DNA from: Campylorhamphus procurvoides | Taxonomy: Eukaryota > Chordata > Aves > Passeriformes > Dendrocolaptidae | Reading direction: 5' to 3' | Length of the DNA stretch: 64,000 bases | Assembly (NCBI GenBank): GCA_013396655.1 | Contig: WBMV01005969.1 | Coordinates: forward strand, 1,521,534-1,585,533 | Shown: positions 26,500 through 38,440 of the stretch, piece after piece | Layout: each line of letters opens with the position of its first letter | Numbering within the stretch: the first letter of the stretch is position 1 | Notes under the pieces: generated by a model | The model's input: the letters and a program-made list of their open reading frames with translations, nothing else | What the model was told of the DNA's origin: nothing | Database searches by the model: none | Position numbers and translations under genes: made by a program

Positions 26500-26870
26500 T
26501 TGTTTGTAGTCTCCCATTATTCATGGGTGCTTTACCAGCTGGCAGCAATGGATTAACATGTATTCACTGCTAACACTGATCTTTAGGATTCACTGAGGTG
26601 AAAACAAAGGGATCAGCCACGGATTTCTGATTCCCTGCATCTAAAACTTAAATATATTTACTAGCAGCTGTGCTAACGTACTGAGACCAGCTACAGCCTC
26701 CCCTCATTGCACTTGATCATGATCAGTCGTTCAGATGTAATAACTGAAAGGTTTAATTGTTAAGAACAATGGCTAACAAAGGGCTTTAGTTTGTGATTTG
26801 TATGATAGATAAAGATTAAAGCACATGGGGAAGTTTAATAAGTAGATCTCTGTACTTTATATTAAAAACT
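26500..26870. promoter_or_regulatory. Possible conserved noncoding element
   Basis: Second compact block close to the previous one, with motifs such as TGATCATGATCA (palindromic, near 26716) and AAAGGTTTAATTGTTAAG near 26748. No coding frame is present. Conservation is guessed from texture only. Confidence 0.25.
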
Positions 26871-29312
26871 ATTGTTTAAAATGAACAGTCCTCTCTACCA
26901 ACCCAGACAGAAGCCCTGAAATACTGGAGGGAAGAACCATCTTTGTTCTTAAACTCTGCTTTAGTCTCAGTGGAGGGAGGGGGAAAGAACCCTATGCCTC
27001 AGACTTCTAAACGCGCCATTACACAACATCAACATTCAAATCCCCACAGACCAAGCTCAGACTTCAACACAAGTTCAGTCCCATCCAGAGTGGCAGCTCT
27101 AATTACTAAAAAAACAACCAAAAAAGAAGCAGATTTGATAAGGTAGATCTATTTGCACTACTTCATAAAAACCTACCTAAAGAAAAGAATCCTTATGTGG
27201 TATATAACTTAGCCTATTTTCAAGAAAAAATAAAGTTAAAGCTTTACTCTTCAATTATGCTCTTTGACAAGGCCAATCTCCAAGGAACATTTAAAAATGG
27301 ATCTGTAGTAGAAAGGGAACATAGTGTAGGGGTAGCAAATTAATTAGGATTTTCATTACTAAACTATTAATGAACATGGAATAAGAATGGGAATTGTAAT
27401 ATACTTGACCATAGAACTCTTGTAAAACAACCACAGAATGTTTTAAATTCCTAATTAAGAACAAAACCTGAAAAATTTACAATAAAAGAAGCTACTGCTT
27501 TATATTATTCCCATATGAGAGTCTGAACATCAACTCACAGAAAATGGAAGTATGCCAAAAATTGCAGTAATAAAGAAAGGTAACTTCAGACACTCACAAA
27601 ATCCTAACCAGACCCCAAAAAAACAACTATAGTGTCTTTAAACTCCTGAGACCTTTCAACCTACAAAATTTAGGATATTTTTCATAGGGCAATAGCACAG
27701 AAGGACTTAGAGACTGAGTTTTTAAATTTTCTCTGTGAGAAATACAGTTTGTGAATAAACTCTTGCATTTCCTTGTCTTCACTAAAAGGAGTATTTTTGT
27801 ATTGCTCTTCAGGGACCAGACTCAGGCCTTTTCATTGAACTAAAACTCATATAAGTATGATCAAATCTGTATCCATGATGAACATTTCATTGGTTTCTAC
27901 TTTGACACTTTTAAAAAGCTGACCAGGACTATGACTTTCTACTGCCATTAACCTCCTAAGCTTCATCAGCAGTCACACAATACTGTATGCACTTTTACCC
28001 AGCACAAGCCCAGAAGCTGTTCCTGCACATAGTGGGAGTCCTGCCACTGGTTGCAGTGACAATCCTGCTTCACATTTCCCATTTTCACAACAGAGGTCTT
28101 CTTCTCATAGGTACAACACTGACATTTAAGTTCAGCAGCCTGAAACCCAACCTCAGGCTCTCCATAAGTACCTCAGCAAGCCCCCAAGTGTTCAGCTCTC
28201 TAAAGTTCATTAATCTGTTGAGGTACACAACCTTACAGCCCTTCCAAGCCTGCACTTGAGCTCCAGCCATGACAGGGCTCACTTCAGCCTTTTTCAAATG
28301 CAACCTTGTTTAGTCTCAACAAAGGGAGACAAGGAGCAACAGGATACCAGTTATCACTCACCAAGTAGTGTACATACACCTGTTTTATCTAATGCTCAAT
28401 TGGCCTCCGCTGACACAAACACCTGTCAATGGCAGGGCAACTCACATGCCACTGAGCCCCTTTGCTAACAGCACTTCAACATAAATGCAATAAAACAAGC
28501 CAATCAATGTACAATAGTCATAAAATGACACATCGATCAGCCACTTTGTCTACGTTTACTACATATCAGTATTTATGGAAAAAAAAAGCATTGAGTCTTC
28601 ACTATAACTACATGAAAGATTGAAGCAGATCAGGGAGAACAGTGGGAGCTGAGTAGCAGAGGGGATGAAAACATTTCTATTTCATCTTGTCTCAAAGAAT
28701 TTGTTAACAAAATTGAATATGAAGGTTGGTATTCCACAGTTCCTAAGAGTCCCCATAATGAAATCTTCATAAATAGCCTTAATATAATTGCAGACTATTG
28801 ACCAGAAGAAAATGAGGATTGATCTGGCATGGATAAAGAAGTGCTTCTAATCTTCACAGTCTATAATTTCATCAGGTCACACTCCCTAAAACATTAATTG
28901 GATCATAGGATATGAAGCACAAACAAATTGTCTCCTCCTCTTTAGTGTCCATATGAAATTATTTCTTACACCATATTCTCAGTAGTTTTAAATTAGTCTC
29001 GCGATGTGGTCCAGGGCTTCAGAGCCCTCACTTAGAAAAAGGAAAATAAAGGAAGTAGACTTAAATTTCCATTTGCTCAGTTTCATCTCCTAATATTGGC
29101 CTTTCTATATCTATGAGCCCAGTTATCAAGAGAACAGAGCCTAGATTCCTTCCAGGGATGTATGGCAGGAGGATGGCAGGCAAAGGAAAGAAGAAAGGTT
29201 CAAAGTACATATAAGGCTGTGCAGTCTAAAACCTTGGAGACAACCAAGAACCTACTGAGCACCCTGGTCTGACTCTGCCTTGAGTAGGGTGAAGGGGAAT
29301 AGAGTCGTCCCT

Positions 29313-29336
29313 AAGGTCCCCCCCAAGGTCCCCCCC
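29313..29336. repeat. Two exact copies of a 12-base C-rich unit
   Basis: The unit AAGGTCCCCCCC occurs twice in tandem. It is too short and too few in number to be called a minisatellite; likely replication slippage. Confidence 0.85.
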
Positions 29337-31564
29337 AGACTAAATTGTCCTATGATCTCATTACATCTTGTGACATTTATGAACAATCTAAAATAATTGT
29401 GTCTTCTTTCATGTTTCTTGCATTTCTTAAGTATCCTGTAGGCAGTGTCAGTGGAAGTGATGGAAAGACATTTGGATGGATTTGCAAGACTCAGATGGGA
29501 GAACACATCTGGATGACCCATTCCATTTTTTCACCAGCCTGTTTCCAACTACCCTACAGACAATTTTGTAGTAACGCTGACTGTTCATTTCAGTAGTCAT
29601 TCATGGCTGAAATGTGTCCTTGACAAGAACAAATAAGACATATTTAGTGTTCTTAACTCTCACAGCATATTTGAAGCCTGGGTCCCGAAAGTCATTTGAG
29701 AGTCTTAATCTCCATTTTCTCTTTTTTTTTGTTTTTTCACACAGCATATTTGTAAGTCCACAAAGCTCTAATATGTTCCAGATATAAATTATCAGCTGAT
29801 TCCAGAAGACATATCCAGCATGCACTGACTTCATTTGGCAACTTACAGTTTTGGTGCCTGACCTGTAAATACCTGGGGTTAGTAGTAGTGAAATTTCCCA
29901 TACGTTTTGGGCTAGGAGTCCCACCTAGCGCAATATGTACAGGTAGAAATGTAAAGGAGAACAGACAGAAGGGAAAGAAACCTAGGCAACAAGAAGTATG
30001 CATAACTGCAGATAGACAGGGGAGGTATAATTCATATGCAAAATGTAACATTATAGCAGCTTAATTTGACTTTGAGTTTATAAGGTAATAAACAAGCCAT
30101 GAAAAACTCTTCTGAGAAGCATCACCACTCCCTTGGGCTGAGGTCCTGCCATTTATTTGCCAGAGGACTTTATTGTCTCATAAAGCAAAAGCCTAGTGAA
30201 GCACAAGCAAAGTATTTCTTGCTCTGTAAAACTGTAATACAACACACGATTATTTACTGCATGGTAGCCCCATTATTTTTGGTCTCCTCACAATGTTAGA
30301 TGTTGACATTTGAGGAAAAGAGCATTGCTGTCCCAGTTAAAGAGAAACTGCCTCCTTCCCTTTCAAAAACAAAATTGTCCACTAGGAGCTTTTGACTGCT
30401 AAACAATCTTAACATTCTGGCTATTCTGCTTAGGTGCTATGAATGGGAAACAGAGACAACACCATTACCAACTTTCAAGCTTTGATATAATCAGAAATCA
30501 AGAATGTTTAATATAATAGATTCATTCAACAGCATGATCAAGCTAAGGAGCTGAAGTCCTGTGCAGTTAGAGAAACCAGTTATTAAGTCAAAATCACATT
30601 CTCAGGCAAAGATACTAAGTTATGAGAATTACATTATTAGAAAAAAATTTAATTGACTGACTCTAAGGCAAGACATGCTTGGCACAGAAGTTGGAATAAG
30701 GATTTTTTTCCCCATGGACAGCACTGGTTTCATATTTGTATTAGTGCATTAGTATTGGCATATTAGTTAATGTTTTGTTATCTTCTAGAACAGATAATGT
30801 GGGAAAGATAGAGATCCATCAGCTGTCTTTTAGTTTGTGTAATGCAAATTTTCCCAAGTAAAGATTGGTGATTTTAGTTCCACTTTCCTCTCATTCTGTG
30901 CTTGTGTGCATGCACGCCTGGAGGAGAGGGACAGATAACTGCTCTGAAAACCTGTAGCACATGCTTTCACTTCAACCAAATCTGAGATTTTGTAGGTCAT
31001 GCTACAGAAAGAAAAATACAGAAATGGATGTGAAATTACAGCAGAAACACAGGAAATAAGGGAAATCCTAGAGAAGGAATTACTGAAATAGCATAGATGA
31101 CAAAGAGTGTGTCAAAGGCATAAACACGCCTGTGTTGCATGCAGTAGGCCATTCTGGAGCCAGGCGGTTTTCCCATATGTGCAGAATCCAGGAAAGAAGC
31201 CAGTTCTGTTTCAAAATAATTCAACTGATGCAGTTTTCTGGAGCTTTGTTCCCATAACAACAGCAATTCACTTCTCTCAATTCTATGGTTTTGGCACTGT
31301 GATGAGAGATATCCTACTCATTCATTTAAATACTGGATGAAACACAATAAGATACTAAGAAACATCTGATCAGTTTACAGTACTTCAAAAATAGTAATTT
31401 TCATTTTTCTTTGGGATTTAAGGAGAATTTCTGTCTTGATCGACATCAGTGAATTCTTCTTGGTGCAATTATAAATTCACACAAACTGTTCATAATAACA
31501 CAGACAGTGTAAATGCATTATTACTAATAGTCTCTGGACAGAAGGTACTAACAAACAAAAGAAA

Positions 31565-31690
31565 GAAGAAGAACATTATCATCTCCATTTCACAGACAGA
31601 AAGCCTCTCCTGACAGAAAAGTTTCCAGTTTTCAGTTGTGAGGCCTGAGTTTTTAATCTCCCCAAAAGGTTTGCATTTTACTTAAGCCTT
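31565..31690 (-). repeat. Possible MIR-like relic
   Basis: ATTATCATCTCCATTTCACA at 31575-31594 resembles the reverse complement of the MIR segment that reads 'tgtaaaatggggataataat'. It is followed by degenerate sequence with AGGCCTGAG. The match is one motif only, so the assignment is tentative. Confidence 0.35.
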
Positions 31691-32884
31691 TCAGCTTCAA
31701 TAGCCATCTACACACAGAATATTAATTTTGAAACTCTAGTTTAACATCTGGTCCTAACTATAGATATTTTTCCCCTTGCAATATCCCAGTGCCAGTATTC
31801 TCTTAATAATTTATTCCTTTAGCTCATAGCACATCAACAAAGCCTCTGGCATATTAACTGAGAAACCGTGCACCTTCTTGCAATAGGTACATAAATAATG
31901 CTTTCATGTGCAGCCATAGTAAAAAGTACACACCTTACACTTTATGAACATAAAACAACTCTAAAATAAAATGGACAAAGTTTTAGCCTCATTGATGTCA
32001 GCGCCAAAACTTCTTGCTGATTTCATTATGATCAGGATTTCATCTAGGTTCTCAGATTTCCACAGGAGAATGTTTGCAGGTGAAGGCTTCCAGGCTGTGG
32101 CTCCTAACCCACAATGCCAGGTCTGTGAAGAGGACATGGAGAGGACACTCTTCATTTTATTTCCACGTGATAAACTGCTTGAAATCCTTACACTTTCCTT
32201 TTGTCTTCTTCCTCCCGAAAAACATTACTTTCATTTCTATACAATGCCATTACTTCCCTGTGCAGCCAATGCCATTAATAGTCTAAAGAATGCAACCTGT
32301 CTCAGTAATGTACACATTTTATGACTCTTCAGAAATGAGATTTTAGTTCTGTAAGTTTTCTGAAGAAATAGATCTTCACCTATTTTTCTCTGTTCCTTGC
32401 CCAAAACATCCCCAAGTCATCAGGTTAACCTTTACTTGTGTCAGCAATATGTAGTTGCAGGAGTCAGGGTGTTCTGAGTTTCTGCACTTTAGTATTTAGG
32501 ACTGGAGAGAGGCAAGGAGAGAAAGGGACAGCAGCATTAAAAACAAAATTCCAGATTTTAAAAGGAACTGAAAAATGCAAGTGTAAATAATTTTTATCTG
32601 CAAAAATGGGGTTTAAAATAAAATTTCATTATGGTAAATCAAAACAGTTTGAGGAGTTGTAAAGGCAAGTAAATGGGGGCCAGATCAGATTCCTCCTGCT
32701 CCTTTCCTTCTCCTCCCAGCCAATTTGTTCCTGAACATGAGCAAAGTATTAGGCAAATAGACCTCCCAGTACGGGGATGAGGAGAGGATTAGAAATTTAA
32801 AGCTCAGAAAAACGTAATGCAGTGCAACCTACTTCTTGGAGTGGCAAGTATGGAATAATTGACACAGAAGAGGAACTAAATTCT
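31691..32884. other. Noncoding, nothing recognised
   Basis: Short overlapping frames on both strands only (up to about 117 codons at 31971-32324), without recognisable domains. No repeat is identified. Confidence 0.5.
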
Positions 32885-32965
32885 CCACAGAAATACAATA
32901 CTGGAAAGGACCTCCAGAGTTTCTGAGTCTAGTCTTCTGCTATTGTATATCTTCTACTTCTAAAT
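32885..32965 (-). mobile_element. Possible short CR1 3' tail
   Basis: The plus-strand text ATACTGGAAAGGACCTCCAG, followed by AGTCTAGTCTTCTGCTATTG, resembles the reverse complement of a CR1 3' UTR (pattern: ggaagggacctc, then agtccaaccccctgct). The piece is under 100 bases and diverged. Confidence 0.4.
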
Positions 32966-34196
32966 TTATTGACACTCACCATGATGTGTTTTCTGGTTTT
33001 TTCTCCACCACAAAGAAAATGTCTCAGAAACTCACTGGTTCAAAGGTTTGAAACATTCTCTCTTTCTTCTAGGACCAACAGTGTCTTTGAGATTAAACAG
33101 GGAGTGAGAGAACTGTAATGTCTGCTAACATAGTAATGGATTGCTACCACACTTTCCAGCTCAAAATTTCTGGTCAAGCCAAGATTTTGCAGACCTTGCT
33201 TGTAAAGAAATATTCCACTCTGCCCCTCTTAAAATCTCTTCTTCTGTTCACGCAGCTGGATGTGGGTGGCCAACACTATAGACATGGGAAAACATCACTA
33301 GTGTCTCAAATCCATTGCAAATCTGGTGTAAATATATTGCAGCTACTTCATGAGCTGAGTTTACCAGAAATGTGTTCTGCCCTCTCTATTAAGAACAGAT
33401 TATCTCAGAAAAGAAAGGGTTAGTGAAAAGACAGACAACCCAGCCCTGAATTTTAACTCTGTAAAGTAGCTGAATACATAACAGGCTCACAACACTTGAT
33501 AATGTCATTATATTTCTTTTAACAACTGTATGAAGAAAGATTCTAGTGATGCCTCCCAAAAACACTGCACTTTTACTAAGAGCTAGTCATAGAAATCTTC
33601 AACAAAAGAAATGCACTTACTGGTGTCCAGGTAGATAGACACTGCCCTAGATTATACACAAAAACCAAGTTCAACATAACAGTTTTAATCAAAAAGGACG
33701 GAAAAAAGTCACAGTTTTAATAATGGTGCATAGATAAGTGGGACATGCTACAAGAGCAAAGTAGGTTATAATGGCAAAAATCTCTTGCAAGATTTATTTG
33801 TGTGCCCATAGTATATCAACAAGGTTGATGAACAGAAGTTGCATCTTCTTTAGATCAACTAGTAGGGTGAAAATGAATAAACCATCAAGCACATAAACCC
33901 TTTTTTGGATCTGAAAGGATAATTTGCAAAGTAGATAAAGTCTGCATGAAGTTTATAAGTGGGAAAAAAATATAAAGATGATCAGGCCTACAAATCTTGG
34001 TAGTGCCTCTTCAAAAGCGCAAGTAGCATCAGAGGAAATTCCAAAACAGCATCTCAGTTTGTCATGCAATTGTCTGTAAGGGCCTTCCAAAACAGATCTG
34101 GTGACTGTGGAATTCAAAAAGAAATGTAGGGACATGTCATGCAGTCAGATTTATTTCATTACTGTCACAAGGGATAAAATAATAGAAAACAAATTT
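32966..34196. other. Noncoding, nothing recognised
   Basis: No coding or repeat feature can be supported. A 101-codon frame at 33118-33423 has no recognisable motif. Confidence 0.5.
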
Positions 34197-34432
34197 CATT
34201 AGATTTAGAGTAGATATAAGGAAGAAGTCTTTACAATGAGAGGGATGAAACATTGCAATAAGGTGCGCAGAAAAGTGGTGGATACTCCATCCCTGGCAGT
34301 GTTCGGGAGCAGGTTGGACTGGGCTCTGAGCAACCTGGTCTAGTTGAAGATGTCCTTGCTCATTGCACTGGCAATTGGAATATATGAACTTTTAAGGTCC
34401 CTTCTAACCCAAAATATTCTATGATTCTGTGA
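34197..34432 (+). mobile_element. CR1 LINE 3' end fragment
   Basis: It starts within the C-terminal ORF2 region (ATAAGGAAGAAGTCTTTAC). It continues through GTGGTGGATACTCCATCCCT, GGTTGGACTGGGCTCTGAGC and CAACCTGGTCTAGTTGAAG. It ends with GGTCCCTTCTAACCC and the CR1-specific terminal repeat ATTCTATGATTCTGTGA at about 34416-34432. It is a typical short 5'-truncated insertion with no coding capacity. Confidence 0.92.
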
Positions 34433-37400
34433 ACTTCTCTTTTTATTTCATCTCAACACAAATAGGGAAAGGCTCTGAGCTTGATTACCATTGTATCTGA
34501 CACTGCAAGAGGCAAAGTACAACATCTTCTCTCATGCTGTTACATGAGATGTGCGGCAGTAAAACCTTGTTTTCTTATCAATTGTTAAAAGCTAACAGGA
34601 ACTCAGAAAACATGCTAGAGCATAGAATATAATAATGGATCACACTCAGTCACTTTTCTTAATGCTACCAGATTTCCCATTTCCATCTTCCAAAATAACA
34701 AAATTTCTGATCAATACAGGATATCAAAGAGACTCTTCCTCACCAACACAAATTGTAAGTAAGCAGCCCATTTTATCTCTGACAGTCAATAGTTAGCAAA
34801 CAGACTGTTCACAAATGAACTTGAATCCTCTGCCAGAAAAACAAAACAAACAAACAAAAAAAAGGAAGAAAGGATATCAAAATATATCACTCTTTTGTCA
34901 GAATTCTTGAAAACTAGTCCACAATTTCGTCTTTTTCCAACTCATGTGTTACAAGTTCGTCCTTTGACAAAGGACTGCATAAGAACTGCATGCCTTCACC
35001 TTCCCACCGCAAGTGAGAAGACAAGATCACATGCTGCCAAGACACCTTCAAAACACAACGCATTTATTAAGAAAGGAAATTCTGAAGTTGGAATTACTAG
35101 TATTTTTTATGGCAGTGTACAAAATGTCTCACTGTCCTCAGAATCTGGCTATGCTGGGTGTTGCATGAAGATGGTAAAGATCTTCTTTGAGGAAGAGCTG
35201 ACAAAGAGCTGTTCAAAATTCACCCACCAAAACAGGAACAGGGCCAGGTCCAGACCAGACACCATATCTAGCTCACTGTCCACTAGAATGACCTGTCTCT
35301 GATGAGTTTTAAACATTTTTGCAAGTCTTTAAAACTTACAACTATGTTTTGCAGATGTAAGTCCAGTCCTATCTCACCTTACACAGACACTTAAACGCCT
35401 CCATATCAAGGCAACTATTTAGGCACTTTAATAGCCTACTGAGGTCGAAGGGATCTTCCAGGAGATAGTTCATATCTTAGGTTACCTGAATTACATCATA
35501 CAGTTGTCAATTCCTGAAGAGCTTTTCCCAGCATGGGAAGACAAGTTTTACCATCTCTAACTAAGGATTTGAATTCAAGTGATAGATCATATTGCTGCCA
35601 CGTTAACACTTGGACAGGGTAATGGCAGTGAGACAGAGCTGATCTATATACTGGCAGTGAGATACAGTTGATACAGATATTCTTCTATTTCTAGAAATTG
35701 TACCCACCAATAAATGCCCTGATATATACAAAAATGCATCTTCTGTATAGTGAGAGAGGGATTTTATATATTTAAACATTTATGTAAATTTTAGCTGCAC
35801 ATTTCCCCTTTGCTTACCTGAATGTTGTATGCCTTTGCAAACTGCAACTTTTCTTTAAAAAGTACTACAAATGAAATCCTTATTGCGTAGATCTGCTATG
35901 GACACACAGAGTGAGATCAAGTTTCCTTTATTCTTGTACATTCTTTGATATTCAGAACAATAACTATCACTTGGGCAGTGTCCACCAACACACTTTTTCA
36001 CTTTTCATTGCACTGAAGTTTGGAACTGGATGTGAGACATGCCCTTTGGTATTATTTCAACTTGAATAAACAGCTAACTTAATAGTGCTGGCATCAAAAG
36101 TGTATTCATTCCATTACACTATCCCATATTCACAACACAAGCATGTCACAAACTGCCTGTGAGACGAGAAAACAAAACAGAATAGAAAATGTCTGAATTG
36201 ATGGATGGATTTTGGACCAGAGTGCATATCAGAGATAAGAATGATGATTTTATTGCTGTAAAAATATTTTATAATACATAATCAATTAACAATTTCCAAT
36301 ATTTTCTTAGAGAGCTGATAAAAACTATTAAGCTTCAGGCTCATTTCAGCAATTTTTAAATGAAGGTGGAAACCTTCAGCATGAAGCAATCTACTGGTAT
36401 AGTCACCTAGGATTTAGGAATATAACTCAAGTAATTTTTTCTTATCTTACAGAGAGCACTGTGGAAGATATTTCAATTTACTGTGGATAATATCTATCAA
36501 AATAAACCTCAGGACATGCCCTGAATACAAATGAAGCATCAAGAAAATATAAAGGAAACTAGAATTTTAATTAACCCTGTGTTGGTTCACACATCCTGAA
36601 GGGCTCAGTCTGAAAACAATTATCTTCTGAAGTTTATACTCAACTTACATGCTTCTGTAGCATAAAGTATCAGGTCTATTGAAACACACCACAGGTTATT
36701 TGTAGATTAGGAAAGGATAGAGATTAAACTCTCCTGGTACTATACAGAGCTATAAATTCCTGGATCAATAATACCAGTTTAAACCAGATATCGCGTGCCA
36801 GTCCCTCAGGTCACCACTCAAGGTACAACTCCATCTGCTTCTCTACCACATCAGGTTTAAATATCCCCCCTCTGAATCTTATAATCCTGCCAGGAGGCAT
36901 CTTGGTGTGTGGCCACAGGCTACTTGGTGTTTTCCTTTGAGGTCCATGGTTCATCTGCTAACCTGAAAACCTCCAGCTCTCAAAACCTAGGGTGGCAGAG
37001 ATAGCATATTCAGAAGAAAGAAAAGGCAAAAAGGAGAAACAATAAGGAAAACCTTTGGGTTTTTTTAAGGCATATTTGAATTTGGGCTGAGGAAGTAGGA
37101 TCTAAGTAATGATTTTTTTTTTTTAATGCCTTGAGTGCTAATAGCATCAGTGAATTTATTGCAGCACATACAAGAGCTTGAACTGTAAGAACATTAGCAT
37201 TGCATTTTATCACATAATCTCCTGTGGTGGGTTCCACCAAGTGGGCATTGTGAACACTACGTCTTATCACATGATTCCTGTAATGGGATAGACCTCCTGT
37301 TGTCCAAGACTCAATGTAGGTGACAGGAGAGACAATACACGATATAACTGCTACAGCTCTTAGTCTTCATTCCACGTCTCCAGCTCATTCTGTCACAGAC

Positions 37401-37959
37401 AAAGGCAGTGGGCAATACCTGCTTCCTTCACTTCAACTGCAAAACTCCTGTGGACAAGAGTAGAAACTAGGATTAGGGCTTCATTCTGCATCCAGCAGAT
37501 TTCACAAGACGCACCTTATGCCAGGCACATGGGCTGCCGAAAGCTGATCACAGGCCTGATGTTCGCTGATCAGGACGCAAAAGGCACTCAACTGCTACCT
37601 GTATTGCTAGTGCTCACATCCAGAGCATACATCAGTTTGTGAACAGTAGCATTTCCACTTTGTAGCCATGAGTTTTCACACGCAAAAGGCTGAAGCCAGA
37701 GGTCAAGGAAATCAAGAAATTCTCAGCAACTGTGCTCTGATGAAGGATAGCCATAAACCAACCAAAAGGATTCATTAAAGCAGCACATCAAGCCATGGGC
37801 TTAGGAGAAAGCAGAAGGCAGAGAAAAGGCTGCCAGGAAGTTCAGAATAACTCTCTGCAGAGGGTTAGCTTACAGAGCCCTAAAGCTACTGATACAGACA
37901 TCATGAATACGCTGACTTTTGTTCTTTATTTCCAAAACAGAAACACCTTGGGAAGGGCT
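34433..37959. other. Noncoding, nothing firmly recognised
   Basis: Contains a purine/A-rich tract at 34838-34872 and a T-run at about 37112-37125. A 135-codon frame at 34895-35302 has no recognisable domain. A 40-base CR1-like phrase near 35432 was considered and not accepted. Confidence 0.5.
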
Positions 37960-38440
37960 CTGAGATCATTCCCCTTCCAGAGGCTTGGCTTCCTGTGCTC
38001 AGGGCTAAAATGGAGACAGCACCTCTGGTCTGCCACTTCCTCCTGCTACCTGCTCCAGAGGGGAGCTGCTGTGGATTAAAGCAGTCCCTTCCCATGGGAC
38101 TGCTTTAATCTGAGCCTCTGCCCATCAGCCCCTAGCAATGCTGCTGCTCACACTATACCACTGCCACAACTGTGCCTGCCACAGGCACTGTGGGACCAGA
38201 CATGGACCCCCACCTGTGGGCCCACATCCAGGCTTGGCCTCAGCCCAGCAGCATTCCCAGACAGGTGCCCAGGGTAAGGGCTGTGCATGACTGCCCTTGT
38301 CTTGGCTGGGATGTTGGGAGAGCAAGGACCTGGCTGCCCAGCCTGGACCTGACAGAGCCCCTGTAGTACTTGGTCCCCGAACTCTCATCCCAGGGAGACA
38401 CCAGCCCTGCAGGACTCTGCCACGAGTATTGTGTGAAGAG
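37960..38440. other. GC-rich patch of unknown origin
   Basis: This 0.5-kb stretch is clearly richer in G and C than its AT-rich surroundings and contains repeated wording such as CTGCCAC, GCCTGCCAC and CAGCCTGGACCTG. Frames are open on both strands (for example 38125-38388 minus), but the translation is low in complexity and lacks a recognised motif. It could be an inserted repeat, such as an unrecognised LTR, or a local regulatory patch. It has few CpG dinucleotides by eye, so it does not look like a CpG island. Confidence 0.45.
38074..38110. repeat. Perfect 15-bp inverted repeat, 7-base loop
   Basis: GATTAAAGCAGTCCC at 38074-38088 is followed by TTCCCAT and then by its exact reverse complement, GGGACTGCTTTAATC, at 38096-38110. 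The DNA or RNA could form a strong hairpin. It is followed by no T-run, so it is not a bacterial-type terminator, and the stem is shorter than a usual microRNA precursor. Confidence 0.95.

Larger units (their letters stand above)
19246..31564. other. Long repeat-poor noncoding stretch
   Basis: About 12 kb without a recognisable gene, RNA or transposon. Open frames are short and overlapping. Two blocks, about 26030-26330 and 26500-26870, look like compact unique sequence of conserved-element type; they are described as findings. A short tandem pair of a 12-base unit (AAGGTCCCCCCC) lies at 29313-29336. A strong acceptor-like pyrimidine tract ends at about 23759, but the frame after it has no recognisable protein. 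Confidence 0.5.

Noticed and set aside
34895..35302. 135-codon open frame on the plus strand
   Set aside because: It is long for this window but has no recognisable domain or supporting gene context. Frames of this length are expected by chance in 64 kb.
35432..35475. CR1-like tail phrase (GAGGTCGAAGGGATCTTCCA)
   Set aside because: About 40 bases only, without the terminal repeat or adjoining CR1 sequence; could be chance.
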